DNA of 64,000 nt from Sweltsa coloradensis (GCA_024449915.1 JAMZAV010000305.1:248001-312000); one strand, 5' to 3'. Positions 33,831-47,060 are shown, counted from the first letter of the stretch. Program-made: numbers and translations. The notes: a model not told the origin generated them from the sequence alone.

Positions 33831-34323
33831 GGTTTGAATCTCAACGAATTGTGTTGTCGATGTTAGCAGCACCTACAAAACTGATCCCGGATAATAGATT
33901 AAAATTAATCGAAATTGGTCCAGCCATATGACCTGTGCACGACAAACACATGGACATAAAACAAGAGAAATACATCTAGGTTCCATTTATAGAAAAGCAA
34001 GTACTATTGCTAGAAAATAGGTTTCCTACTTATGGCAGGGACAGATTGGGTTTTCAAATTTTGTCCATCCTCTTCCACATCCTCCCAGCTCTCTTCTTTT
34101 GCCTGCAAGACTCCTGCTATTGCATCCTTCCACCTCTTCAAAGTGTCCTTACCAAGACAAAACAGGTTTATTCAATTATCTGTCAAAACAATAAGACATA
34201 TTTAGGCGAGATAGGAAATTGCCTCACGACTCGGAAAGACTATGAAATGCAACCAGCCAATAAAATGGGGAAATCATTTCATGTAGCGGAGTAGGTTAGT
34301 TAGTATATTATTAATCTCTAGCT

Positions 34324-34961
34324 CAGTGGTTCCCAACCTTTTTCAACTCTAGGCATTACTACATTTAAAGGTCAAAAGTGGTCGGAAGTATTCTTCATTT
34401 TTATCCACTAGTTGACTAGGCCTATGTTTAATAAATAATGTTTCAATTTGCTAGGAACCATAGTTTGATTTGCTCATTTTTCACCACAGACAATGCACTC
34501 AGGGCTAGGTCTTTCTTCATCACCGCACTATGTAAATCCCATAGCTAACTAAGTAGCCGTCATACAACAGCGTTTTCACAGATTTCTTATTCACTGCTCA
34601 CGCCAACTGATTTATATCAGATAGTTTTGAACATTTGTGCGCAAAAGCTACAGACTTAACGTTGACCGGATGTACACAGATAGTTGTGATTGTGGAAAGC
34701 ATGTAAGCCCGTCCACCCTCCCACATTCTTTCTCGAGGGCGTCGGGCCAGCGAAAAGTGGACGAGGTTGTTATGCAGGGCGCAAGGGGGGGGGGGGGTGG
34801 CAGCTAGCTTAGGAATCGATATCACTACTGTATCAGCATCGTGTAAAATTCATAATTTAGTATTGCTGTTTTTATATTTCATAAACTACTACTACTTGTT
34901 TTAACAAGGATTTTGCGGCACCCCTACATAAGGTCCGCAGCACCCTGGTTGGAAACCACTG
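34324..34961. mobile_element. hAT element (CAGTGGTTCCCAACC ends)
   Basis: CAGTGGTTCCCAACC and the inverse GGTTGGAAACCACTG bound a 638-bp element with a perfect 8-bp duplication, CTCTAGCT (34316-34323 and 34962-34969). These ends are known from hAT-Charlie-type elements in many animals. No transposase. Confidence 0.9.
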
Positions 34962-34969
34962 CTCTAGCT

Positions 34970-35924
34970 AATAACCATGGGAAATATGAGGTGATACTTT
35001 ATAAATTTATTTTGTTACAGTGTGTAATCCACAAAAAAAATAACAAACACAACCACAAGATTATTAGCAATCACTTTTATTAATTATTATTGTAACAAAT
35101 CCATATTTAGATAATGAATAAGTATCCGTAAAGACTTAACAATTAACGATTGAAAACAAAATTTGTCACTCATCATAGGCCTTACCAATAATAAAAAGAT
35201 TCAAGTGTAGTTTATTGTAATCGATTTTAATCACCAGGCAAATTAAATTACAATATTTGACTCGTATTAACTATATAGAGTGGGTAACAGACTTGTTTTA
35301 TGCAAATTAAAACATCAAAGTAGAAAATGTTAGGAAAAAAATAATCAAAACAATGCAATCTGGGCAAACTGCTTTTAAAATGCAATTACCCAAATAACTT
35401 ATCCAAACTTCGGCAAATTTAGATTTAGGCAAGTGTATGGATATTACAAAGTAAACAAACAAGAAAGTTATATGCAAGTTAAATTAGCTTTATGGCTCAC
35501 AAAAGTAGTTTTCATCTAGAAGTACAAAATTATTTCTTGCCATAAATTTAAAAATAAGTGACATAACCCGTTTCAATACTTTTTTTAAGGAATAAGTTGA
35601 GCCACAGTACACATTTTAGTGTCGAGGTCCCAGTAATTAAATCAAATAGTATTTATTAATTCATAGCTTAATAAAGATTGAAATGTTCACCTTTCTAAAA
35701 ATATAGCAAACTGAAAAGCATACTTTTCAGTGTTTCATAACAACTAATTATCCTCTAGTGCATTTTGATATAGCATAAACAAGAATATTTAAGATTTATT
35801 GTACCTAATAAACCTTGTGCCTTCAACATAGTTCTTTTGCAAGGCAACTGATTCCACAGTGGCGATGTAATGTCTTGCAAGGGACCGTACACAATGTTAG
35901 AGATGGGTCGCCTGGTGTGTGTGC
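34970..35924 (-). other. Probable 3' UTR and 3' flank of the DAZAP1-like gene (distal form)
   Basis: The sequence follows the stop codon of the terminal exon at 35925-36118 on the minus strand. It is AT-rich without frames. AATAAA/AATAAT-like signals on the minus strand occur near 35090 and 35650. The transcript end cannot be fixed. Confidence 0.4.
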
Positions 35925-36118
35925 CTATTGTTGCATGGTGGTGTTGCGCCTGTATGGATGGAATCCCGCGGCGCCGCTCGGTGGGTTGTAACTGCTCGCT
36001 CGGTGTGGTCCCGGCCCTCCCGCGTAGCCCGTGCTCGCAGCGTCACCTTGGCCTCCTGCATTACAAGCGGGAGGATTGGGTTTGAACTTCTTCGTTAGGT
36101 GTTCGGGAATCAGGGAAC
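35925..36118 (-). CDS. DAZAP1: DAZAP1-like RNA-binding protein, distal terminal exon
   Basis: On the minus strand the acceptor TTTCTCCAG is followed by a GC-rich exon reading SLIPEHLTKKFKPNPPACN, a Gly/Ser/Pro/Tyr-rich stretch and GFHPYRR, six more residues, then TAG. GFHPYRR at the C-terminus is the signature I know from vertebrate DAZAP1, an hnRNP-like mRNA-binding protein acting in splicing and translation. The exon starts with two bases. This fits the internal donor CCAG|GTGCGC inside the exon at 41266-41400, giving an in-phase join. The frame on the + strand here is a shadow. Confidence 0.72.
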
Positions 36119-36845
36119 CTGGAGAAATGAGGAGCTGGGTACTGTTTTGGATGTGGCAAAATGGAACTGTTGTGTGACAACTAGGTCACATGCATAATAT
36201 TGATGGGAACTCTTATTGGATGGGACAACTAGGCTGTGCGTGGGTGGGCACTGTATTGGATTCTACAATGTTGCATGCAGAATGGAACTGTATTGGATGT
36301 GACAACTGGGCTGTGTGCTGGGTGGGTACTGCACTTGATGCGACAAGGCAAATTTATTTCCGATGTTCTCTCCAGGTGTAGTAACAACATAACTACTATT
36401 CTATCTTCCATCTATCAATATATTCTACCTACATTATTAAATAATTTATTATTTAAAATGTATGTTACTGTGTGCCATTTAATAATATTCTACGGGATAT
36501 TATACATTTTACCCCCATTTCCTGTAGGGTATTTACACGTACTAGTCATTATCACAACTGTGGTAGATCAAACTAACAAACATAATTATATCCTTCACAA
36601 ACAAAATAGTGAATTCTCGGCAGGAATGATGCAAAATTGCACTCTTTAAAAATAGCAAGGTTATGTTTCTGACTTTCCGGTAAAATTGAGAAAGTATTAA
36701 ATTATCTTAGAAAATATAGCAAAGTACAAAATAAATAAGGAACTGACTTAATTGATAAGACTAACCAAAAGTGGGCCCTCCACTGGGATGATGATTGAAG
36801 GTCATTTTAGTACCATATTGGTAGTCCAAAAATCAGACTTTTGTT

Positions 36846-36847
<2 letters not shown>

Positions 36848-36888
<41 letters not shown>
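36848..36888. repeat. (AAT)n microsatellite
   Basis: About 13 AAT units. Simple repeat in the DAZAP1-like intron. Confidence 0.95.
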
Positions 36889-37207
36889 TATTTTTAAAAA
36901 AGTGGATGTACTAATACTGTATTGCATAGCATACATAATAATGATGTTGCTAATTTACTTTTGAAAACTTATGTACATACATTATTATTATTAGATATTA
37001 AAAAAAGTGGGCATTAAAGTGGGGTGTTGATTGATTTTAAGTTTTTATTTAACTCAGCCTGAAACCAGGATATTTTGCCGCCCTTAACAACTATTTTCGG
37101 GACACTGGGACAGATCACAAAAACGGGACAATCCTGGTAAAACTGGACGTCTGGTAACTCTAGGTATACGGGTCTCGCCATCAAGAGATAGGGTAATGCA
37201 CTCGCAC

Positions 37208-37689
37208 CAGTCTTGGGCACGTTCCCCCAAAAAAGGAACTTTGAAAAGTTAAGTTACTTCTGCCTAAAAAGGAACTGAGACGTTCCTCGTTCCTTTTCAA
37301 TAAGAAAGGAACTGAAACGTTCCTCAAAAGGAACTTATAGTTCCTTTCACGTTCCTTATACCATCACTGATTTAAACAATAATAAATTTGAAATGAGTTT
37401 ATTTATCATTACTCTTATTTATTAAAGTGAGTCCCAGGCTATCTGTCGAGGGTGGCGCCATTTAAAAAAAAAACAAGATGTCACATTGATATTTTCATAC
37501 TGCAGTTTACGATATCAGCTACTGGAATTCGAAGGGATTACGACGATGAAAGGAACTTATAAAGGAACGTTAAATTCGTTCCAAGTTCCCACGAAATAGT
37601 AACTTTGACGTTACAAGTTCCTGATCAAAGAAAAGGAACTCGTTCCCACAAAAGTTCCTGAAAAAGGAACGCGTTCCTCCCCAAGACTG
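37208..37689. mobile_element. hAT-like MITE (CAGTCTTGGG ends)
   Basis: CAGTCTTGGG and CCAAGACTG are terminal inverted repeats of a 482-bp element whose flanks are full of GGAAC/GTTCC motifs in both orientations. The style matches hAT MITEs. The expected 8-bp duplication is not clean, so the superfamily call is tentative. Confidence 0.6.
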
Positions 37690-40600
37690 CGCAAGCCAGA
37701 ATGGTCAATGGAAGACATTAATAAGTGGCCAGGCTGGTTAAATACTAGTTACAATAGGTTAACTAGTAATGGATATTATTATAATATCTTTTTAAGTGTT
37801 CACAAGTCGTGGTCAATGGAAGGCATATTAATAGGTGGCTGGTTAGTAAATACTAAATGGATAGAATTACATCTTGCGAGTGTAGTAGATTGCACACCTT
37901 TTGTAGGTAGTTAAGTTGTAGTGTAGCTGGTCATTAGTTATTAACTGAAGCAAAGTAAGTCTACATTATTGTGTAAGACACATTTACGTGTAAAAATAGT
38001 TATCAAAATCATTAAAAATGTTGTGGCAACAAGGGCTGAGCTATGGCAAATTTTTATTAGTCTTGTTGGTACCGGAACGCAAGTAAAGTATGCACTACGA
38101 AATGTTTTGGTGATGCAAAGCGGAAAACGTGGGGAAAACGTGATGTAATTGTGGGTGGGTCTAGTTCCATTTGTATACGTAAAATCAATGCCAGCAGTAC
38201 AAAGCTCAATGAGGCCTGTGAAACATAGTTAACACTGAAAGCAAGCATTACAATGATGGGCCAACCTCGTCTTGAGTTCCATGGATTGGCTTGAAAGTTG
38301 AAATCACTCAAATTCTTACACAAAGCTGCTTCACTTTTCCGCATCCATAGTTCAAATGACATAGATTATAGACAATCATGTTAGAACTTGATGTGTGCTA
38401 TTTCGTGTTACGTCCGAAAATGAAATTGTTCCGAGTTGTTCTAGATCAAGTCTATTCCAAGAATGAACAAGAGTTTGCTTTCGCAGCTGCCTGCACTGCA
38501 GGGTAGAGCCCTGCACGAGATGGGCCCTCATAATACGATTTGGACGGACCCGAGCCTATTGTTCTATGTAGAGGTGGGCTTTTTAAGATGTTACTCATGA
38601 TGATTTAAGGCAAAATATTACTCAACCTGTACAGTGTTGTGAAAAGAGTATAATATGAAAACATATTAAGTAGAATTATTACAAGCTAGGTAGCTTTAAT
38701 AGTACATCCGTTAACATTTTTGTCTGTTGCCGCATCCAGAACCGGAACCGAAAAATCGGGTACTTTACTACCCTGAACCAAAACCGCACATCCCTACATA
38801 TTACAGAGCTTGCATCTATGCGACCACATGGAAGTTTAAAGTAGGCAAGTTAGAGGCATGTTGTTATGAATGCAAGCACTGTTTTAAATATGTCATGCCT
38901 CATGGCACTTGACGGTTTAAATTGAAGTCTGATGAGATGACGTAAGTTGGTTGTGAATGGCAAGAGGCTTGCACACCTCAATACCCGCAGTGTAAGATAG
39001 AGCAGAACACAGCAGACGGGTACCCGTCGACATGCATATTATAAGGTACAGTAATCCGGAATCCCTCCTAAATTCAAATTCCAGGATAACTTTTGAACGT
39101 AAAAACAAACTTAAAAATTTGAATTAACATTCAAACAGTCTCACTACCCGGAAATAGCACCAGACTGGTAAGCACCCTCTTTTATGTATATTTTAATTTG
39201 CGTCTGCAGTTATTATTCCAAAACCAAGCAGTCACAGAGTATACAATTATTATAAGCCACGATAAAGTACAGGCCACACCTCTATTTTGAGTTCGACATT
39301 TGAGGGATTGAAAAAGTACGATACTATCGACACAATGTACCTTACATTTTGAGCTTCAAATTGTAAAATATACCTATGGTCTATATTTATATTGCATAAA
39401 TACTGTACAGTACCTTATGGTTGTTCACATGTTCAGGGAATCATATCGTCACAACAACCAGTACCTCAATCAATTCAGGGTGTAAGGGCGAATCAGCTGT
39501 TAGGTCATAATTCACCACTCTAGCCTAGAGGATCTAGGGAGGACAGACTTGTTGGACAGATCCAGCCTCGGGCGGGAGGGGGATTTCCCACGTTGTCTTC
39601 TTTTGATATCATTCGTGCCGTTGTCGACAGGGAGGATTGGCGAGGGAAGAGTCCCCGACGACAAATGTCAGAGTTCAGCTCTAATATCATTACGGAGGAA
39701 AATACTCTCCTACTTACTAGCTGATATTATGTTAGGACACATTTCATTGCAATAACCTTAAAAAAATTTTATCCGTTGAATGCTTACTTACTAAGGAACA
39801 AACTAATATTAGTGCATTCAACAAAAACTTTGTGGACTAGGGACATTGGTAGGACTTCAAAGTTGGACAATCTACAGGATTTGAATGAAGACTTAAGATG
39901 GCTTAGTAAATTGCTAGTCCAAACCATAACACTGCAAGTACAATTTTACGGCCCCTATGATTGACAAAGCATTAAAATGAGTTAACTATTAAAAATATTT
40001 TTAAGTGGACCAACCTAGTGAAGACACTGAAATTTGTGTTTTAAAATCCTACAGATTACACGGTATTTGGAGAAAGAACATTTGGCAATAATTTACAGAT
40101 ATAGCACGATTATCATCGCTACCCAGTTACTCAAACTTGTCCTCCTACCTCAGCATTTCAAGGAAGCACAAAACCCCCTATTAATTAGTAGTAATTCAGT
40201 GACGCGATTCAGGGCCCTAATGTACTCGCAATGTTGGTTTTCTCATACAAATATTTACAAAGCCGTCTGAAATCATGCAGAGAGAATGAATGGGTATTTA
40301 AATGAAAATCACTCATTTCCTTAGAATACGTACTTAGGCTATTTACTTATTCCTTAAAAAGCTCTACAAGAGAAAGAAATCTTAATTTGAATACAGTACA
40401 AATAAAAAAATATATAATGAAATACCAACAAAATGATGTGCAAAAGGTTAAATGCCAGTAATAGCAAAATACATTATTTACGTAAGCATTATATTAAGAA
40501 GGCTAGCTTGTTGTTGAAGTGCATGCAATTAAGCCTTGCCTTGCTTACTGCCTAGTATTACCATAAGTGACTCCTACAAACAGCTGTTGTGATAGTAACT

Positions 40601-41265
40601 TAAGATTGGGTTTCTGTGAAACCTTGACCCCCACAGGGTGGTCATTACAAGCAATAACCTCAATGCTTGATTTTAACAATATATTTCACAATACTGTACT
40701 ATCTTAATGGGACAAGTCCAAGTAACTGAATTATCAATAATAACCACCATAAAAAAAAACATCTAAATATTTACATCAGTCAAGAGTAAAATAAAAGCAA
40801 GCCTTGATTTATTCCTTGTTACAGTGTTTCTTTCAAAGGAATCAAGTCAATCTCTAACTGTTTTTCATTATTATTGAAACAGCTACTAACTAAATTCTAT
40901 AGGCACTGACTAGGTCCCTAAACAATGTTTCATGGCATGTGCAAAACATTCAACTATTTGCACCTTCTTATAATAAATGTAACAATTAAGAGACATTATG
41001 CATTAATAAAAACAATTTAGGTAGTAGTACTAATTGATTCAACTATGTGACATCAGGTGTGTAAGAAGATCAGCTGGTACATTGCAAATTTGATCCATTA
41101 AAAATATTCCTGATACTGTATATAATCATAAGTTAGTGTACAGTTCAAAGATTCTCAGTTATCTAGTTAATATTAAACCTGGTTCTGAATTTTGACTTGA
41201 ATCCCATCCCTGAAAAGTCAGCGCCTATCGTCTGTAGGAAATGTCACAAATTTCAGGCCAGCCTG

Positions 41266-41400
41266 TCACGAGGTCGGCCACTCTTTTAAGTCATATGGCT
41301 TAAGCGCACCTGGTACAGGCGGATGAGCTGAATAGCCACCCCCCGACTGACTCGCGCCGTCACCGCCGTAACTCCTGCCCTGGCCGTAACTCGTAGAGTC
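41266..41400 (-). CDS. DAZAP1: DAZAP1-like RNA-binding protein, proximal terminal exon with internal donor
   Basis: On the minus strand, acceptor GTTTCCAG then DSTSYGQGRSYGGDGASQSG...HPPVPG. Read through, it ends ALKPYDLKEWPTS and TGA at 41266-41268. The sequence CCAG|GTGCGC inside can act as an alternative donor. Using it joins in phase with the exon at 35925-36118. The Gly/Tyr/Ser/Gln-rich composition is that of an hnRNP low-complexity tail. It connects in phase 0 with the exon at 41950. Confidence 0.75.
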   Translation of the reverse strand, partial: DSTSYGQGRSYGGDGASQSGGGYSAHPPVPGALKPYDLKEWPTS

Positions 41401-41949
41401 CTGGAAACACACACGTCTCGCAATTACACGGGGAGGTTAAACTACAAAGCAGCTTCCCTTTACATTTCCGTTCCGTATTTACTCGATTGTAGGTCGCGCT
41501 AGTATTGTCATTGTGTACGAGTTGGGGACAATATCATCGTCTGAAAAATTTAATTTGTAGGCCTACGCGATTTAAGTTTCATCGCAGTGTTATGTCTTCC
41601 AATTTAATGAGCGGAGTACAATCGAGTAAATGCAGGAAACGAAAATAAATTTGAATGGTTTATTCAATAGACATACTATATCAATTATTGTTATCCAATA
41701 GGTTGTACGTATTATATTCATTAAATCTACAGCTGAAAATAACAAGACAAGTGTTGTAAAAATAATGCATTGTATTTTAAAACCCTTGGGAGCCTTAATT
41801 TAACCACCCTTAAGTACAAATCAATAACGCTGTATCGTATTACCTACTTGGCATTCCAGCAGGCAAAAGACTTGTCTTGTGCCGGGTGTAAAAACACTGA
41901 AACAGGTCTTCAAATGTTTTATCTACTTCTGTAAACACAATTAGCTTAC

Positions 41950-42092
41950 CTGTCCATAGTTGTTGTAACTGCTATAGCCGCTGTAATCATTGCTCCCCTT
42001 CTGTCCGGCTCCCGCTCCCGGGGCCGCCTGGCCAGGACCTGAAGGTGCCGCAGCAGCTTGCCCAGGGGCTGAACTCCGACCATACATGTCAC
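41950..42092 (-). CDS. DAZAP1: DAZAP1-like RNA-binding protein, low-complexity exon
   Basis: Minus strand: acceptor TGTTCAG, donor CAG|GTAAGC. Two starting bases complete Gly, then DMYGRSSAPGQAAAAPSG, a PGQAAPGAGAGQKG stretch and SNDYSGYSSYNNYGQ. This is a Gly/Ala/Pro then Tyr/Ser/Asn-rich low-complexity segment as expected in the C-terminal half of DAZAP1/hnRNP A/B-type proteins. Phases fit both neighbouring exons. Confidence 0.8.
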
Positions 42093-42238
42093 CTGAACAT
42101 ACCAAGAGACACTTCACATCAAAGTTTGTTGTCAGGCAGCGACTCGTGAGAAATGAAGACTTCAAGTAAGACTTTGAACATACTCAAAGAAACAGGCATA
42201 TGAAATTGAGATCCTTGAGCAGAAGTAACAATTTTTAT

Positions 42239-43224
42239 TAGAGATGGGCCGATTCCAGATTTGATCGATTCCAATTCTTATATTAACCAAGCTTAGACAT
42301 AGCCTGTAAATAAACACAAATATGTACTAGTAGACAAGTTCTCTACAAGAATAATATAAGGAATTATATTAGGGGTGTGCGAAGCTTCGAAATTATTAAT
42401 CCGTATCAAATGTTTTGGTATTCAAATCCAAAATCGTAGAAAACCGAGAAAACCACATATATATCGATAGGTCGATTTTATAGTTTGCAATCGATAATGT
42501 GACAACATGGCCGCCGCGTACGTAAAAGAAGAATTTCTGTTCGCGTCCTGTTCAAGAAAATGCGATGTTTTTCCGCATTAGAAAAACAACCGTGCGCTCC
42601 CATCTCTCTCTCGTGGATGATGCTGGCAGGCTGCCCGAGGCGTTGCGCAATCGTACACACTCACGCGAGCCCTAGCCGGCTGCCGACTCGGAAGACAAGC
42701 AGGTGCCGTGTTTACGTCAGTCTTGCTTCACATGGCGAGGATTACTACTTGAACGATGCCCATCTCCGAACTCGTACGTAATAAGTGCGGGTCTATGAAA
42801 AGGCCAGCGGATACAATAGATGTTATGTTTGGGCCTATTAATGTGCTCTTAAATGACAGCAAGAAGTTCCTCGTGATGTTATCTTGAAAAGTAGAACAAT
42901 GCCAAAAGATAAGATAGGCCTACAGCGCGAGATAAATACTTCGCGTTCAGAAAAGGCTGGATGGATGAAGTGTTGTTGATTGGCTGAAGATGTCATAGAG
43001 TCTCAAAAACGTGGTAAAAACAACTCTTTGAGGTGGTCGTATGCGAGACCGCCTGAGGCCTGCCGAGTGGGGCTTGGGGGTACGTACGTCATGCGACCTT
43101 GTCGATATTTACTACAGGTATCGGAATCGCTCAATTGGCTTAAAAATATGGGAATCGAGATTCTAACAATTCTTAGAGAATCGGTAGAATCGCCGGAATC
43201 GGTTTTGGAATCGTCCCACCTCTA
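42239..43224. mobile_element. hAT-type element (TAGAGATGGGCCGATTCC ends)
   Basis: Starts TAGAGATGGGCCGATTCC and ends GGAATCGTCCCACCTCTA, imperfectly inverted. The flanks ATTTTTAT (42231-42238) and ATTTTAAT (43225-43232) differ at one base. A second hAT-like start, TAGGGGTGTGCGAAG, is nested at 42370 without a visible partner. A matching right end is at 50818-50830, and a matching left end near 63211. The unit lies in the DAZAP1-like intron. Confidence 0.75.
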
Positions 43225-44551
43225 ATTTTAATTGATACAAACTGATAATTAAAATTGTAATAATACTGTAGCACAGTACAATGCATTGGTGTCTTCCAGT
43301 AGTGATGATGATGTTGCCATTGAAGAGGAGATCCTCGAAGAGGGGTCCAGACGAGGAATAACTTAAATTCATTTCTTTAAAGAAACATGACTCAATGCTT
43401 ACAAAGTATATAAATGGCCCAGATGAGAATGGAGCAATCTTTTTTTTAATTGCATCGTTCCTGCACCACCAATGGCAAAAGGGTGTTTGCATAAGTTCCC
43501 GATATCGGTTAAAACATGTGCAATATATAGATATTTGTCTAAAAATGATATAAACGGTCATTTAAGGTTTTTAAAGTTAATTGTTCAATATCTATAGAAG
43601 GTCAAAGTCTGACATTTAAAATTTCCCGCACATTTATTTTAAAACGGCTGCCTACGTCACCAACAATGTCTATCCAACAATAAACAACAGTTGATGTCCT
43701 TTTCCAAATATTATATTCAACGTTGTGTTACTTATTATCCATTAAAACACGGTTAAAAGCTTACGTTGAGACTTAACGTACAAAATAAAAAATATTAAGC
43801 ATATTAGAACAAACTAGATGTCAAAATGTGCTTCTACAGCAAAGATAATCTCCAAAAGCGAGTAACTTGACATATCGTTATGTGATTGGTTGATTAGCAT
43901 CATGAAGGCTGGTAATGTATGACCAGTTTTTCCCGCCAAAATATGTAAATGAAAATATTCTTAAAATCGAGAAAATAAGATATTTTTGTGTAAAGAAAGG
44001 TGGCCGTAACCCAGTAAAACCATAAAATAATATTGAGCAAATTCCCTTTTTAGGACAGGCAGGTTTCTTTGTGACATGCTACTACAAAATCAACTACCAG
44101 GTAGGGGTGGGATGAATTGTGGAATTACTCAAACATCTCAATGGTAATATTAAACCTGATCAAATGTTTAAACAAGATTAACATATTTTATGCAAGCCCT
44201 ATTAAAAAATTGTTGTCTTAGTTTTAAATCAACAAGACAAAATGAAAAATGTACATAAGGACTATCAGGTACCTATGCATGTTTGTAAACAATGCAATGT
44301 AAACAAACGTAAGACAAATCACTGCAACCGTCGCGGGGTTTTACTTAAATTGTTTTAAAGTCCCAACAATACCAAACAATTCAATCAACTACGCAAGTCT
44401 TCAATTGCGTAATGTTAGTTGCAACACAAATTGTACTCTCAAATAACACTACGTACATATTACTGTGGGATTGAGTTTAGCCAAGATGCAGACATAGAAG
44501 GTCGCAAATACGAGTCATACACAGGACAGAGGGAATCGTTTTTGTTCACAC

Positions 44552-46909
44552 AATAGGGAATATTCCACTTCCGCCAAATACTGTACGAATAGATTTTTTA
44601 GAAGAAGTATTTCGTCCCGATTACAAATATGTACTTTGTTTTTCCGTGAAATAATAATCCAGTGATTTATAGCCGTTTTAAAAGCAGCAGTTTTTTAAAG
44701 CGGCAAAAACGACTGTGACGTCAGAACTGTGTTGATCCAACGCCGTCTGAATAAACATACATCCAGACCAAAGATGTTGGAATCCGGAGAAAAAAGGTCC
44801 GATGGAGCGCTAGTGAGCAATCAGCTGTTTAGCAAGATGGCCGGGTAAAAGGGGATAGCTGCCGTCCACACGCTTGGCTAACATTGCATGGACCCAAGCT
44901 TGAAACCTACTTTTTCTGTTGAAAACGTCCAGTTACATAATAGAAAATGATTCAGAACTATAGGTTGATATCTTGTGGTATAGTTAAAGTTTAAACATAA
45001 TGAAAATCTGTAAAGAATAAGTGATTTCATATGGGGTATGTTCTTCCCACGTACTGCATTTCAAATTACTAGCGCCTATGATTTGTTTGCCCTAAAACAA
45101 AGAGCATCAATTACTAATCCCAGAGTATAAAATAACCTTGTAGTATAATATGCTAAAGCAAGCGTGGACTAGTAATTTGACAAAATGTTAATGGCCTAGA
45201 GCTGTGATAAACTGAGAGAACAGCGCGGAAAATTGACGGCCGCCTAGCTTGGCCTACTGCTTGCCAGTTTCAACCATCCCTAGGTGTCAAATGACTCGGC
45301 TAGAAGAAAACTAATAATTTTTGTTACTAAAATATAAATTTAGAAAATAATTCACCAGTCTGTATTCCAAAACTATCAATTTATTTCAATAAATTGGATA
45401 GGCTCCGTCAGCTGTGTTGTCTAGGCGTGTTGATCTCGCATTTAGGCCTACAGCCAAGTCGCCTAGGCCTAGCCTAGGGCCTAGCAGACGTGCAAAACTC
45501 TGGCTTAAATAATAATATTCTGGCCAGACTTAATTTCATATGTAGGCCATCACACCCTTTCGAGCTTCTCATAATATTTAATGAAGGCCCTAGGCCTACT
45601 TTGACACCGCACCAAAGCAAATCTAGGCCTAAAAATCTCGCGTGAACGGCTGGACAAGGGCATTTAAATGTGCAAAACGAAGGGCGATATGAGGTTAAAT
45701 CCATTTTTCAAACATCTGGTGTAATCTGCTTACATATAAACACAGACATTAATCGGTAGTGTAATCGGCTAGATAAAATAATGTCCCAAATATATGCTTC
45801 ATTCAAGAACCTGTCAACATTCACTGCCGAGACCCAAAAGTCAAGTTTAGATAATACCTTTCAGGTAGTTTTGTATGAGTAAATGGTTGAAATGGATGGA
45901 AATCTATTTGGTTACTGTATTTTATTGCTTTCTAAATTGCAATTTTGGTGAATTAAATATACAATCATAATATTTCTTAGTATTTTCGTAGACTGACGCG
46001 ATTCACCATGCGTTTTCCTATCAGGTGGGCGTACCTATCCCCGGTTCTCTAGTTCCTCACTCGCGCGCCAGAGAGCCATACTGTTCCTTGTTTCCTCGGA
46101 TAGTATTATAGTAGGATCGAGATATACATCAAGACGGCGGTGTTTTAAACAAAGCAGCGCCTAGCGTAGCCTACAGTAATGTAAACAGATGGCGGACATT
46201 TTACATTTAACGCCTAGCCGGAAAACGAGAAAAGTTGACATTGCAATCAAAAAACAAAACTGAAACAGTCCTAGGTCTAGGCCTAGACGTAGAAAATTAT
46301 TTATAATACAACAGTCTAGGCCAATCGTTCCTGTGGGATATAGGCCTTGGAATGTGAATACTAAAACTACTCACTTGACAAGCCCTTGGCTTAGCTTGCC
46401 AACCCTAACCTGCACTTCTGTGTTCTGACACACATCCCGCACAAAAACCTTACTTTGATGACTAATTAAAGCCTATTGTAGATAAAGAATACCATGATAG
46501 TCCTAGGCTATGCAAAAATTCAAGACAAAATGCTCGTTATTCTTCATCACAATGATCTCGCGAAATCTCCTGTCACATACGAAAAAAGAAAAACAAAAGA
46601 CGGTGAAAATGTACATCCCTGTGGAGTTGTTTGTGTTGAGCGGATGGGCGAGCACCGCCGTCTGTATGTAAATATGTACAAACATACGTACATTTAGTTT
46701 CCAATTGGCCTTGACTCAGCACAGTTATGACGTAGTACCGTCCAAAGATGGCGCACGCTCGTTTTTGGCGCGCAAACTGGGGGTCCAATTTACTTCTTGT
46801 TTAAATTACACAAAAAACATTTTTTTTTAATAAAAAAAGTGCAGTGACTATTAAGACATGAATAAGAATTAAAATAAAATATAAAATATCAAGTGGAATA
46901 TTCCCTATT
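44552..46909. mobile_element. Candidate TIR element (AATAGGGAATATTCCACTT ends)
   Basis: A perfect 19-bp inverted pair sits at 44552-44570 and 46891-46909, 2.36 kb apart. No clear target duplication and no transposase were seen. The interior has TGACGTCA and several AAGATGG motifs close to the ends (44835, 46190, 46744). Confidence 0.5.
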
Positions 46910-47060
46910 CTATCTTCTGCCTTAATTGTTTCTTCAGTTATCTATCCCTCTAGAATTTATTTAAAACCTTTATTTTTTAAATGCTTATGTAGTCGCTAAC
47001 ATTTTATGTAAGTTAGTTTTCTTTTTTACAGGCTGTAAATAAAAATTCACGTTTTGACTT

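Larger units (their letters stand above)
27259..33835 (-). mobile_element. BEL/Pao LTR retrotransposon, full-length but frameshifted
   Basis: The complete unit has two LTRs (27264-27840 and 33264-33830) beginning TG and ending CA, flanked by the 5-bp duplication GGTTT (27259-27263 and 33831-33835). Internal domains on the minus strand follow the BEL/Pao order: gag, aspartic protease region, reverse transcriptase, RNase H, integrase. A tRNA primer-binding site should lie just below 33263; the sequence there begins TTGGTCC but the tRNA was not identified. Several frameshifts and stops break the polyprotein. LTRs differing by only a few changes indicate a recent insertion, so some frameshifts could be assembly errors. 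Confidence 0.93.
36119..41265 (-). other. Intron / alternative 3' UTR of the DAZAP1-like gene
   Basis: For the long form this is a 5.2-kb intron; for the short form its upper part would be 3' UTR. It includes a TTGGATG(G/T)GACAACT-type imperfect tandem repeat (about 36140-36345), an AAT microsatellite at 36848-36888, the TIR element 37208-37689, and a probable hAT remnant near 38511-38800. No further exon was recognised. Confidence 0.5.

Noticed and set aside
35870..36085. + strand frame of 71 codons, Cys/Trp-rich
   Set aside because: It is the antisense of the GC-rich DAZAP1-like terminal exon.
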